DNA of 64,000 bases. Origin: Mycolicibacterium litorale. Lineage in GTDB: Bacteria > Actinomycetota > Actinomycetes > Mycobacteriales > Mycobacteriaceae. The stretch lies in assembly GCF_010731695.1 (NCBI RefSeq), contig NZ_AP022586.1, positions 558,001 to 622,000 on the forward strand, in the 5' to 3' direction. The notes under the pieces are model-generated. The model did no database searches. It worked only from the letters and a program-made list of their open reading frames with translations, and was not told the origin of the DNA. Position numbers and translations under genes: made by a program. Shown here one piece after another: positions 16,835 to 25,727 of the stretch (positions are counted from its first letter, which is position 1; each line of letters begins with the position of its first letter).

Positions 16835-17648
16835 AACAGTTTTCGTCTCTCGTGAGAGCGAGTTCGGCGATCGCGTCCTCGAGCACACCGAGGCCGGTTC
16901 CGGCCTCACGGGCGATCGTGCGGACCACCTCGACGTCCTTGCCGACGAACGCCCCCGCCATGTCGAGGAACGTGCCCACCGATCCACGTGGCGCGATCAT
17001 GGTCAGCACCCGGCTCGCCGAACTGCCGTGGGTCAGCGCGGTCAGCAGGTCGGGTTCGGCCACGCCCAGCGCGCCGCCCAGCCGCACCGCCTCCCGCAGC
17101 AACCCGATCTGCGCGGCGAACACCGTGTTGTTGACCAGCTTCACGCTCTGCCCGGCGCCCAGCGGTCCGACGTGCAGAACCGGATCGCCGTAGGCGCCCA
17201 GCACCGGCCGCACGGCGTCGACGGCGGCGGCCGCACCACCGACGAACAGCGTCACCGTCCCCTCGGCGATGTCGTGCGGCCCGCCGCTGATCGGCGCGTC
17301 CACGACCGCCACGCCGTACTCCTCGCCGCGGGCGGCGATGTCACGGGCGGTGGCCGGGCTGCCGGTGGTGTGGATGACCAGCGTCGCGCCCGGCACCATC
17401 GCGGCGAGAAGGCCGTCGTCGAGGCACATGTTGCGCACCTGATCGTCGGTGAACACGCACACGGCCACGACGTCGGCGTCGGCGGCGACGTCGGCCGGTT
17501 CGGACACCGCGATGGCGCCCAGTTCCTGGGCGGCCGTGCGCTTCTCCTGGGTCCGGCCCAGGACGGTGACGGTGTGTCCGGCCTCGACGAGGCGGCGCAC
17601 CATGGGCGCACCCATGCGTCCGGCCCCGACGAAGCCGATCTTGCTCAC
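16833..17648 (-). CDS. 3-hydroxyisobutyrate dehydrogenase-like oxidoreductase
   Basis: A 271-residue beta-hydroxyacid dehydrogenase. It has the Rossmann motif GFVGAGRMG (5-13), the substrate motif DAPISGG (118-124), and the catalytic Lys170 in GQSVKLVNN. It oxidises beta-hydroxy acids with NAD(P). It overlaps the start region of its paralogue at 17645 by 4 bases. The pair may act sequentially or as a hetero-oligomer; which substrate each takes is unknown. Confidence 0.9.
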   Translation of the reverse strand: MSKIGFVGAGRMGAPMVRRLVEAGHTVTVLGRTQEKRTAAQELGAIAVSEPADVAADADVVAVCVFTDDQVRNMCLDDGLLAAMVPGATLVIHTTGSPATARDIAARGEEYGVAVVDAPISGGPHDIAEGTVTLFVGGAAAAVDAVRPVLGAYGDPVLHVGPLGAGQSVKLVNNTVFAAQIGLLREAVRLGGALGVAEPDLLTALTHGSSASRVLTMIAPRGSVGTFLDMAGAFVGKDVEVVRTIAREAGTGLGVLEDAIAELALTRDENC

Positions 17649-18463
17649 CGCGGGTGGTCCATCGACTCCAGGGCGGTGTCGGCCGCGGTGAAGACCGATC
17701 CCTCGGGCGCCGACGCGGTCGCCGCGATGTTCGCGGCGTGGCGGACATCCTTCTGCAGCAGCGCACCGGCGATCGGCGCGAGGCCCTCCACGGTGCCGCC
17801 GAACATGCTGATGCTGCCGAGCGCCTTGCTGGTGGCCGATCCGCCGTTGAGGACCTCGGCGAGGCGGACCCGCGGGATGCCCAGCGATTCACCGAGTTCC
17901 AGTGTGCTCAGCGCACTGCCGAGGTTGGCGGTGAACAACAGGTTGTTCAGGATCTTGGTCACCTGGCCGCTGCCGAGCGGGCCCAGGTGCACGATGGGGT
18001 CGGCGTACGTGGCGAACACCGGACGCGCCCTCTCGACGTCGTCGTCCGCGCCGCCGACCATGACCAGCAGCGTGCCCTGCTCGACCGCCGGGGCGCCGCC
18101 GCTGACCGGTGCGTCGATCACCGAAACGCCCTGTGCCGCGGCCTTCTGCGCGATCTCCCTGCAGGTGTCCGGATGCACGGTGCTGTGGATGGCGATCAGT
18201 GCCCCGGACGCGAGGCCGGCCAGCACGCCGTTGTCTCCGTCGAGCACCTCGCGGACGTCGTCGTCGCCGACCACGCACAGGCACACCAGATCGCTGGCCG
18301 CCGCGAGTTCGGCGGGGCTGCCCGCGATCTTCGCGGCGGTGTCGGCGAACGGTTCCACCGAGGCCGGCCGGCGCGCCCACAGCGTCAGCTCGTACCCGCC
18401 TTCGACGATCCGTCGCGCCATCGGCGCACCCTGGCTGCCCAGGCCTATGAACCCGACGCGCAT
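17645..18463 (-). CDS. 3-hydroxyisobutyrate dehydrogenase-like oxidoreductase, second copy
   Basis: A 272-residue paralogue of the adjacent gene. Landmarks are GFIGLGSQG (4-12), DAPVSGG (118-124) and Lys170 in GQVTKILNN. All catalytic residues are retained. It begins one base from the alpha/beta-hydrolase stop and is part of the same minus-strand operon. Two such enzymes in tandem suggest the pathway generates a 3-hydroxy acid or its semialdehyde. Confidence 0.9.
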   Translation of the reverse strand: MRVGFIGLGSQGAPMARRIVEGGYELTLWARRPASVEPFADTAAKIAGSPAELAAASDLVCLCVVGDDDVREVLDGDNGVLAGLASGALIAIHSTVHPDTCREIAQKAAAQGVSVIDAPVSGGAPAVEQGTLLVMVGGADDDVERARPVFATYADPIVHLGPLGSGQVTKILNNLLFTANLGSALSTLELGESLGIPRVRLAEVLNGGSATSKALGSISMFGGTVEGLAPIAGALLQKDVRHAANIAATASAPEGSVFTAADTALESMDHPR

Positions 18464-19351
18464 CTAACCCACCTCCACATCGACTCGTCCCGCGCGGTCG
18501 CGGGCCACCACACACTCTTCGACGAACGCCAGCACCTTGAGGTGATAGGCCGCCGCGGTCACACCCAGGCTCAGGTTGTGCCCGGCGGCGGACTGCTCGG
18601 CGGAGGCGAACGACGCTGCCGCGGTGAAGATCCCGGCGATCTGCGCGAGCGCGTCGCCGTCGGAGCACCACACCCGTTCGTGCTCGGCGTGGCTGAAACG
18701 CACCGGTGTCCGCACCCGGGCGGCCAGCGCACGGAAGTCGCGCTGCGGCCAGTCCCTGACCATCGCGGCCTCGTACGGCGCACCCGTCGAGGAGTTCGTG
18801 ATCCCGGACAGCACCGCGTCCGGATACAGGTCGGCGGGCTCCCAGAGCAACTGGCGCAACCCGGGCGGCCTGCGGGTGGGCCCGGCGTCGCGCAGGATCT
18901 CGAGTGCGGCGTCCTGGTAGCGCAGACCCGTGCCGGCCAGCTCGAGACCGAGGAGGTCGGCGCCCTGATCTGCGGCGGCCATCCGCAGGGCGAGCTCACA
19001 CCCGTTGGAATGCGCGACCACGAACAGCCCGGCGCCGCGCGATCTTTCGCCCAGCATCGCCTCGACCGCGCCGTAGGCCAGTGCGACTCGCTGCTCCGGC
19101 AGCTCGAGGGCGTCGGGGTACGGTGCGGAGCTCCCGTAACCCGGCCGGTCGAGGGCGATCACGGTGTAGCCGAGTGCCGCGCCGACCCGCAGCAACGACA
19201 GCCGGGGGTGTCCCGGGCAGTCGAAGTACGCGGCGGTGCTCGCACCGCCGTGCAGCGCGACGATCACCGCGCGGGGGTCCGCGGCCTCGGCCATCAAACC
19301 CGACATCGGCACGCCGTCGACCATGACGACGCGTGGGCGCGGCGCGCTCAC
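18464..19351 (-). CDS. Alpha/beta-hydrolase
   Basis: A 295-residue hydrolase with oxyanion-hole HGG (34-36), the segment LDRPGYGSS, a nucleophile elbow AHSNG with Ser115, and a late catalytic His in AAGHNLS. It could be an esterase, lactonase or C-C hydrolase. It overlaps the end of the DUF35-thiolase gene by 4 bases, so a thioester, ester or ring-cleavage product from that pathway is a reasonable substrate. Specificity cannot be decided. Confidence 0.85.
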   Translation of the reverse strand: MSAPRPRVVMVDGVPMSGLMAEAADPRAVIVALHGGASTAAYFDCPGHPRLSLLRVGAALGYTVIALDRPGYGSSAPYPDALELPEQRVALAYGAVEAMLGERSRGAGLFVVAHSNGCELALRMAAADQGADLLGLELAGTGLRYQDAALEILRDAGPTRRPPGLRQLLWEPADLYPDAVLSGITNSSTGAPYEAAMVRDWPQRDFRALAARVRTPVRFSHAEHERVWCSDGDALAQIAGIFTAAASFASAEQSAAGHNLSLGVTAAAYHLKVLAFVEECVVARDRAGRVDVEVG

Positions 19352-21000
19352 GCGTCGCTCCGCAGCAGCAGCACCCCGCTGGGCGTGAGTCCGCCGCTGC
19401 TGACCACGGCGACGTGGGCGTCGGCGACCTGGCGCTCACCGGCCTCCCCGCGCAGCTGGCTGACGGCCTCGTGCATCAGCCCCATCCCGTGGGTGCGGCC
19501 GTGGGATAGCTGCCCGCCGTGGGTGTTGAGCGGCAGCACGCCGTCGCGGGCGATGTTGTGGCCGCCGTCGAGGAAGTCCTTCGCCTCGCCGATCCCGCAG
19601 AATCCCAGCGCCTCGATCCACGACAGACAGTTGAACGTGAAGCCGTCGTACAGCTCGGCGACGTCGACGTCGCCGGGCCGCAACTCGGTTCGGGTCCACA
19701 GGTGCGCGGACTGGCCGAGCACCTGCGGTTCGTGGGTCAGCGTGGTCTGATCCCAATCGGTGCGCTCGAGGATCTGGGTGCCGACGGCCTCGATGAACAC
19801 CGGTGGCTTCGCCATGTCGCGCGCGGCGTCGACGGCCGAGACCACGACGGCGACCGCGCCGTCGCACGGTACGTCGCAGTCGTACAGGCCGAACGGGGTG
19901 GTGATCGGGCGCGCCGACAGGTAGTCGTCCATCGTCATCGGGTCGCGGTAGATCGCCGTCGGGTTCAGCGCGGCGTTGGCCCGCTGGTTGAGCGCGATGT
20001 AGCCCAGCGTCTCGCGGGTGGTGCCGTAGCGGTGGAAATGCCGCTGCGCGTTGAGGGCCAGCGTGTGCGCCGCCGAGGTCGCGCCGAACGGCATCTGCCA
20101 GCTGGTCGTCCGCCCACCTCCGGGCGGCGCCATCCTGCCCTCTTTGAGCAGCTGGCCGAACGTCGCCTCCCACAGCGTGCGGAAGCACAGCACGTGGCGT
20201 GCCATCCCGGTCGCGACGGCCATCATCGCCGCGATGACCGAACCGCCGGGGCCGAAGGTGTCCATCCCGCCGTTGATCCACGTGGGCCGCAGCCCCAGTG
20301 CGCCTTCGAGGGCGGTGACACCGCCTTCACCCATGCCCGCGACGTCCAGGCCGGGGTAGGTGGACAGCCCGTCGATGTCGTCGAACGTCAGGCCCGCATC
20401 GGCGACCGCTGCCTCGCATGCCTCGATGGTCAGCGACAGCGGCGGCACCATCAGCCGGCGGCCCAGCCGTGAGGCCCCGATACCGGTGATCGCCGAATGG
20501 TCCTCGAACTTCTCGCGGCGCAGCATGGGCCGGACGTGGTCGACGAACCGTTCGGGCGCGATGTCGTCGGCGGGCAGCTCGCCGGGTTCGCCGTCCACCG
20601 GACGGAACAGGGGTAGCCAGACGTCGTCGGCCTGGGCGAAGGTCACCTGCATCGGCTGGCCCAGCACCAGGGTCTCCGGATCGGCGTCGACGATGTTGGT
20701 GGTCAGCCGCACTCGCGGATCCTCGTCGACGGCCACCTGGGCCACCACGTACGGCGGCGGCAGGTCGGGGAAGCCGAAGCGGTGGTTGACGGTGAACCCG
20801 GCCAGCGTGCCACGGCCGGAAACCGTACGCACACCCAGCTTCTGGCTGCGGCAGTACCGGCAGATCGGTTGTGGCGGGTGGAGGAGCGACTGGCAGTCCT
20901 GGCACTCCTGGATGCGCAGTTCGCCGTCGCCGCCCGCGGTCCAGAAGAACTCGTTCTGCGCGGTCATCTGCGGCAGGGGCCGGCCCGGGATGTCGGCCAC
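19348..21000 (-). CDS. Fused DUF35 (Zn-ribbon/OB) - thiolase-like lipid-transfer protein
   Basis: A 550-residue natural fusion. Residues 1-150 form a DUF35 domain with zinc-ribbon cysteines 33, 36, 47 and 50. From about residue 170 a thiolase/SCP2-thiolase (Ltp-like) domain follows, with SxxGPGGSV and C-terminal LNTHGGQLSHGR. The thiolase nucleophilic Cys is not visible at its usual place, as in Ltp-type aldolases. GTG 21000 is chosen because RPLP upstream of ATG 20967 is conserved in DUF35 proteins. In steroid side-chain breakdown, separate Ltp2 and ChsH2 (DUF35) subunits perform retro-aldol cleavage. This fusion could combine both roles. Confidence 0.87.
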   Translation of the reverse strand: MADIPGRPLPQMTAQNEFFWTAGGDGELRIQECQDCQSLLHPPQPICRYCRSQKLGVRTVSGRGTLAGFTVNHRFGFPDLPPPYVVAQVAVDEDPRVRLTTNIVDADPETLVLGQPMQVTFAQADDVWLPLFRPVDGEPGELPADDIAPERFVDHVRPMLRREKFEDHSAITGIGASRLGRRLMVPPLSLTIEACEAAVADAGLTFDDIDGLSTYPGLDVAGMGEGGVTALEGALGLRPTWINGGMDTFGPGGSVIAAMMAVATGMARHVLCFRTLWEATFGQLLKEGRMAPPGGGRTTSWQMPFGATSAAHTLALNAQRHFHRYGTTRETLGYIALNQRANAALNPTAIYRDPMTMDDYLSARPITTPFGLYDCDVPCDGAVAVVVSAVDAARDMAKPPVFIEAVGTQILERTDWDQTTLTHEPQVLGQSAHLWTRTELRPGDVDVAELYDGFTFNCLSWIEALGFCGIGEAKDFLDGGHNIARDGVLPLNTHGGQLSHGRTHGMGLMHEAVSQLRGEAGERQVADAHVAVVSSGGLTPSGVLLLRSDA

Positions 21001-21002
21001 GT

Positions 21003-21317
21003 CTACAGCCCCGGCAGCATGTGCTCTTCGCGGACGGCGCCGGCGTGGTCGCCGTTCGCCGCATCGTCCACGGACACGGCACCGGCCGGCGGCTGTGAAG
21101 GCCTGTCGCGCACCGGTTCTCCCTCGCGCATCTCGATGATGGCGTGTACCGGGCAGTCGAGCAGCGCCCGCCGCACCGCGGGCTGGTCGGCCTCGGGCAC
21201 CGTGCCGTTGCCGATCAATGAGGCGTACCCCCAGTCGTCGAGCGAGAAGTACTCCGGCGCATGCTTGGCGCAGATGCCGAAACCGTCGCACATGGTGCGA
21301 TCGAGACGGACTCTCAC
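21003..21317 (-). CDS. 3Fe-4S ferredoxin with C-terminal extension
   Basis: A 104-residue ferredoxin starting at GTG 21317, which overlaps the NuoF-like stop. Cluster ligands are Cys10, Cys16 and Cys55 (CDGFGIC ... DCPVHAI), with Phe at the variable motif position. About 40 extra residues follow the usual end and look disordered. Its neighbour is a NuoF-like flavoprotein and not a P450, so it may accept electrons from that enzyme. Confidence 0.9.
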   Translation of the reverse strand: MRVRLDRTMCDGFGICAKHAPEYFSLDDWGYASLIGNGTVPEADQPAVRRALLDCPVHAIIEMREGEPVRDRPSQPPAGAVSVDDAANGDHAGAVREEHMLPGL

Positions 21318-22614
21318 GCGGTCACCACCGCCTCTACTTCGTAGGGTCGTCGGACGTCGAAGGCCTCGACCGCGCAGCTGTCGCAGGCACCTTGCAGATG
21401 CCGCGTCACGGCCTGCGGGAACGCGGTCAGCAGGCTGGCCGCGACGTTGGTGGCGGCGTCGAGCGTCGCGCAGGCACCGCGGCCCCGCAGCACCACCGAC
21501 CAGCGTTCCAGCCGGGCCAGATCCTCGTCGGCGGCAACGCCGTCGCGCAGCGCCCCGGCGACCGCCGCCATCGCCGCGGTGCCGTTGAAGCACGATCCGC
21601 ACTGCCCGGCGTTCTCCCGGTCGAAGTACGCCAGCACCGACGCGGCGACCGCGACGGGGCATTCGTCGGTCAGCACCCCTACCGCCCCGCAGCCCAATCC
21701 ACTGCCGAGCCGGCGCAGCGCCTCGTGGTCGAGCGTCGCGTCGAGGACGTCCCGGTTGAGCAGACCGGTGAAGTAGCCGCCCATCAGCACCCCGCCCACC
21801 CGGTCGGGGGAGATTCCGTGCCAGGACAGCACATCGGCCAGCGCGACGCCGTGGGGGAGTTCGTAGAGCGCCGGCGGCAGGCCGCCCCCGGTGACGGTGG
21901 CCAGGAAGGTGCCGGGCGACGACGGGGTGCCCGCCGCCCGGTAATCGCGCGCCCCGTGGCTGTGCAGGTACGGCAGGTTCGCCAGCGTCTCGACGTTGCT
22001 GACCAGGGTGGGCAGGCCGCCCACCCCTCCTCGAACGGCCGCGGTGGCTTGTCGGTCGGTTTGGCCGGCCCGCCGTTGACGGCGCGCACCGCGGCGGTCT
22101 CCTCACCCGCGACGTAGCCGGCGTCGACGCACACCACGCTCACCGACACGCCGTCCAGCACCGCCGAATCAATCTGGGACAGCGCCGTTTCCACGCTGCG
22201 GGCGGCCTCCGGGTCGGAGACGTAGACCACCGCGCGGTCGGCGGCCACCATGCGAGCGGCCAGCCGCAGGCCGTCGAGCACGAGGTGCGGACGACGCCGC
22301 AGCAGCCAGCGGTCCTTGATCGAGGCGGGTTCGCCCTCCTCGCCGTTCGCGATCGCGACGGCACCGCCGCGGGCCCGGCCGTGATCGCGCACCGAGCGGA
22401 GTTTGACCGCCATCGGGAACGCGGCACCGCCGCGCCCGAGCAGTCCGGACAGTTCGACCTCTTCGAGCAGTCGGTCCGGATCCGGCAGCTCACGGTACCC
22501 GCCGGACTGCGCGTAATCGGCGTAGTCCTCGCGACCGGTCGGCACCTGGAGCAGGCGCGGGGTGCCGCCGGGCCAGACGGCGGTGGTGAGATCGGTTGTG
22601 GCGGTGGGGTTCAT
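21314..22614 (-). pseudogene. NuoF-like NADH/FMN oxidoreductase, interrupted by a frameshift
   Basis: Two overlapping frames together make one NuoF-like (complex I 51-kDa) protein of about 433 residues. The first contains GRGGAAFP and ANGEEGEPASIKDR, equivalent to the FMN/NADH-binding motifs. The second contains GLPTLVSNVETLANLP and a C-terminal cluster region AGQCGSCFNG with a distal Cys. The frame breaks at a C4 run (22024-22027, G4 on the coding strand): one more G would restore a continuous reading of EEGVGGLPTLVSNVE. The cause may be a real mutation or a sequencing error. The third cysteine of the usual NuoF CxxCxxC is also missing. It starts at ATG 22614. Confidence 0.82.
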
Positions 22615-22653
22615 CGGCTTCTACCTCGTTCAGTGCCGGTTAGGCTGGCCGGC

Positions 22654-23127
22654 ATGAGGACTGCGGTGGTGCGGGTGGGCGTCGACCCGGCGGGTGAATT
22701 GACACCCGCACAGTTAGCGGGCGGCATGACGCGTCTGCGCGAACTCGGCGCCGCGGCGGGCGCCGAAGTGGTGGACAACAACCTGCCCGCGATGCCCCCG
22801 AGCCGGCGCGAGGCCGAGCTGCTGATCGCCGGCGACGACCCGCAGGCCCTCACGGCCCTGGCGGTCGCCATGTGCGCGGAGGCGTTCGGCACTGAACCGG
22901 TCGCGGGTGTGCTCACCTACATCAGCCGCGGCACCGACGACGACGCGCTCGGCGTGCTGGCCGGCTTCGGGTTGACCGGCGAGGTCACCAGGACCGCGGA
23001 CGACGACGGCTGGGACGTCGTCCACGTCACGCTGCGTAAGGCGGACCTGGACCGGATCCCGGAGAGCCGCATCCACACCGCGCTGGAGGCCTCGCTGAAC
23101 TGCGAGGTGCACATCCGCATCCGGTGA
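22654..23127 (+). CDS. Conserved-looking protein of unknown function
   Basis: A 157-residue protein starting at ATG 22654, divergent from the NuoF-like gene across 39 bases. It has alternating hydrophobic strands (TAVVRVGVDP, AGVLTYISRG, DVVHVTLRK) and acidic loops, with no signal peptide, membrane segment or Cys-rich motif. I do not recognise a family. It is the only plus-strand gene between two long minus-strand blocks, and its stop is 9 bases from the convergent hydrolase stop. Confidence 0.7.
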   Translation: MRTAVVRVGVDPAGELTPAQLAGGMTRLRELGAAAGAEVVDNNLPAMPPSRREAELLIAGDDPQALTALAVAMCAEAFGTEPVAGVLTYISRGTDDDALGVLAGFGLTGEVTRTADDDGWDVVHVTLRKADLDRIPESRIHTALEASLNCEVHIRIR

Positions 23128-23136
23128 CATGGTCGC

Positions 23137-24057
23137 CTACCGGCCCAGGAAGTCGAGGATGGCCGGTGCTGCCTGCACCCAGGTGTCGAACATGTTGAAC
23201 CGCTTGACCTTTCCTGACGCGCGCTTCTCGCCCGCACGCTCCCAGGCGTCCTCCGGCCACGGCGGGTCGATCAGCGTCGAACCCTTGATCAGGCAGCTGA
23301 CCTCCAGTGAGGTCCGCTTGGGGTGGTCGAGGTCGTTCTCCCCGCCGCGGATGATCAGCGTCGGCACCCGGATGTTGTCGAACATCTCGTCCTCGACTCC
23401 CGGAATCGTCTGACCCGGTTTGGGGACGAACGCGTTGAGCCAGCGCAGCATCAACTTGAGGAACTCGTCGGCGTCCAGGCGCAGGATGCGGTCGCGGTTG
23501 GCCGGATTCTCGGCGATCCGTTCCTGCCACTCCGCGACGTGGACGACGCCCTTCATCCCGGCGCCGCGGACGGCCAGGATGCTCGGCACGATGTAGTACG
23601 AGCCCAGCACGAACGAGCCGTACACGCCGCCGACGATGTTCCACACCACCAACTTGGTGACGATCTCCGGATGCAGCATCGTCGTCAGCATCGAATCGCG
23701 CGCCCCGCCGGACCCGCCGGCCAGGATGCACGGCCCGATGTCGAGCGTGGTGATCAGCTGGTGCAGCGTCTCGGCCCGCATATGGGACTCGCTCTGACCG
23801 TAGAACTGCACGTCGGATTTCCCGCAGTTCGGCCGGTCCCAGAGCAGGACGCGGTAGCCGCCCTTGACCAGTGCCTGAGCCAGCGGTCGCAGCCCCGGGA
23901 TGTCCTTGCTGAAGCGCCCTCCCGGGGTCAGCGCGATGAAGTCACCGCTCTTGCCGAGGATCTCGTAGACGACGTTGCCGCCGTTGATCTCGATGGTCCT
24001 CTCGCCGCGCTTGAGCTCGGGACCGAGCTGCTCGGTCGCGTCGTCGGTAGTGGTCAT
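23137..24057 (-). CDS. Alpha/beta-hydrolase
   Basis: A 306-residue hydrolase with TPGGR near the oxyanion hole, LWDRPNCGKSD, and the nucleophile elbow GGSGG with Ser116. DNLDHP-like acid and late basic regions (ENDLDHP) follow. It is separated from the Rieske ferredoxin gene upstream by an 88-base gap holding a large inverted repeat, so it may have its own promoter. The elbow with flanking glycines is typical of C-C bond or ester hydrolases in aromatic and steroid breakdown; the substrate is unknown. Confidence 0.85.
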   Translation of the reverse strand: MTTTDDATEQLGPELKRGERTIEINGGNVVYEILGKSGDFIALTPGGRFSKDIPGLRPLAQALVKGGYRVLLWDRPNCGKSDVQFYGQSESHMRAETLHQLITTLDIGPCILAGGSGGARDSMLTTMLHPEIVTKLVVWNIVGGVYGSFVLGSYYIVPSILAVRGAGMKGVVHVAEWQERIAENPANRDRILRLDADEFLKLMLRWLNAFVPKPGQTIPGVEDEMFDNIRVPTLIIRGGENDLDHPKRTSLEVSCLIKGSTLIDPPWPEDAWERAGEKRASGKVKRFNMFDTWVQAAPAILDFLGR

Positions 24058-24066
24058 GCGAAACCT

Positions 24067-24130
24067 CCGCGAGCGTGCGCACAGTGTCGTTTTTTCGCGG
24101 CATGTCGTGTGCAGACGCGCACGCTCGCGG
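24067..24130. repeat. Large intergenic inverted repeat
   Basis: CCGCGAGCGTGCGC (24067-24080) and its exact complement (24117-24130) flank a 36-base centre that itself contains T6 and CGCGG. It lies between the Rieske ferredoxin stop (24146) and the hydrolase start (24057). It could be a terminator or a dispersed intergenic repeat. Whether copies exist elsewhere in the genome cannot be seen here. Confidence 0.6.
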
Positions 24131-24145
24131 GGGAAGGTGACCCGT

Positions 24146-24553
24146 TCATGCCATCACCAGCACATCGTTGCCCACCACACGCACCGGGTAGGTGCGGATG
24201 CTCCACTCCGGTTTCACCGCGGTGGTGCCCGTCGCCAGCTCGAAACCCCATTGGTGCCAGGGGCAGTAGATGTACTCCAGATCGCGCACCATCACCGCGT
24301 CGCCGGGCACGCTGTCGTCGACCACCGTGCGCCCACGGGCGCGGCCCACACACAGCGGACCGCCCTCGTGCGGGCAGTAGTTGGCGATCGCGTAGAAGGT
24401 GCCGTTGACGTTGTAGACGCCCACACCGTGGCGCCCGATGGGCACCACTTTGTGTGCGCCCGGCGGAATCTCGTCGACGGTGGCGACGATGTGCTCCCGC
24501 CCCTGCGCCAATCTCTGTGGGCGAGCCGGGGGCGTTTTGGCTTCTTCGGTCAT
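24146..24553 (-). CDS. Rieske-type [2Fe-2S] ferredoxin
   Basis: A 135-residue single-domain Rieske protein. Ligands are Cys60-x-His62 in CPHEGGPLC and Cys97-x2-His100 in CPWHQWGF. Such proteins pass electrons to oxygenases or other redox enzymes. It lies 5 bases after an amidohydrolase gene in a minus-strand operon of two amidohydrolases plus this ferredoxin. The role of a redox protein beside amidohydrolases is not obvious. Confidence 0.92.
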   Translation of the reverse strand: MTEEAKTPPARPQRLAQGREHIVATVDEIPPGAHKVVPIGRHGVGVYNVNGTFYAIANYCPHEGGPLCVGRARGRTVVDDSVPGDAVMVRDLEYIYCPWHQWGFELATGTTAVKPEWSIRTYPVRVVGNDVLVMA

Positions 24554-24558
24554 ATCGG

Positions 24559-25701
24559 TCAGAACACCCGGACCTGGCCCTCGAGGGCGGGCACGGTGTC
24601 GGGGAGGTGATAGGTGGCCAGACCGTTGCGGAACATCACGTTCTCCCTGGCGTGTTCGGGCAGATGCTTGACCAGCCACCGCGGATCGTCGAACGTCCAG
24701 TGCGGGTAGTCGGAGCTGTACAGCAGGATCTTGTCGCACTCCATCCATTCGAACGCCCGGGTCAGTTCGGTCTTGTCCTCGGGGTAGTCCAGCGGCTGGG
24801 TGGTGAACTTGATGTGGTCCTTGACGTATTCGCTCGGCTTGCGCTTGATGTCCAGCCACGACTTGCGGGCCTCGTAGATCGCGTCCATCCGCCACATCAG
24901 CGGCAGGATCCACGTGAAGGCGTGTTCGACCAGCACGATGCGCAGGGTCGGGAAGCGGTCGAAGAGGCCGTCGAACACCATGCTCATCACCTGATTGGCG
25001 GCCAGCAGTGAGTAGGTGACCATGAAATCGTGGTTGTAGCTGGGGAATCCGACCGGCGGGATGGGCAGCTCTTCGTGATGGCTGCGCGAGAGGTGGCAAC
25101 TGACGGTGATGTCGTGCTTGGTGGCGGCCTCCCACAGGGGGTTGTACTTCGGATCGCCCCACGCCGGGCGCGGCTCGGCCTTGATCAGGATCTGCCCCAT
25201 GTAGGGGTGTCCGGCCCAGCGCTCCACTTCACGCGCCGCGTCCTGCGGTGCCTCGATCGCCACACATATCGAGCCGCGCCAGCGCTCATGCCAGTTGTTG
25301 TGGCTGTCCAGCCAGTGGTTGGCCTGCCAGTCGTTCAGTGCGCAACTCATCGCGTGGTTCACCTCGGGGAACCGCGCCGGGTATGCGGCGGGCTCGAGGA
25401 TCGCGATGTCGGCACCGGCCTCCATGATCAGTTGCCTGAACGCGAGATCCGGGTCGCTGCCCGGGAACTGGCCGTCGGCCGGGAAGGTGTCGACGCGCAT
25501 CGCGTAGGCGTGGGCATAGTCCGGCGCGTCGTAGTAGATCTGATCGCCGACCCTGCGGTTGAGGAAGTACTTGCTGCGCCACGGCTCGGGGATGTACTGA
25601 GCCAGGTCACCGCTGCGGGGCACAGGGTGGACGTCGGAGTCGACGCACCGGACCGCGATGCGCTCGGCCGCCGGCATCCGCGGTGTGGTTGTGACCGTCA
25701 T
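24559..25701 (-). CDS. Amidohydrolase-2 family protein (metal site intact)
   Basis: A 380-residue protein of the ACMSD-like amidohydrolase family (decarboxylases and hydrolases, TIM barrel). It has the N-terminal D21SDVH25 motif and the C-terminal metal-binding Asp331 in SSDYPHW. ATG 25701 is preferred over GTG 25731 because AAGGGAG precedes it. It is paralogous to the next gene, with both sharing the FPGSDPDLA region and TW/FMWRMD. Co-transcription with a paralogue lacking the Asp suggests a catalytic/non-catalytic pair. Confidence 0.88.
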   Translation of the reverse strand: MTVTTTPRMPAAERIAVRCVDSDVHPVPRSGDLAQYIPEPWRSKYFLNRRVGDQIYYDAPDYAHAYAMRVDTFPADGQFPGSDPDLAFRQLIMEAGADIAILEPAAYPARFPEVNHAMSCALNDWQANHWLDSHNNWHERWRGSICVAIEAPQDAAREVERWAGHPYMGQILIKAEPRPAWGDPKYNPLWEAATKHDITVSCHLSRSHHEELPIPPVGFPSYNHDFMVTYSLLAANQVMSMVFDGLFDRFPTLRIVLVEHAFTWILPLMWRMDAIYEARKSWLDIKRKPSEYVKDHIKFTTQPLDYPEDKTELTRAFEWMECDKILLYSSDYPHWTFDDPRWLVKHLPEHARENVMFRNGLATYHLPDTVPALEGQVRVF

Positions 25702-25727
25702 CGTCGTGTCTCCCTTGATCGCTGTCG

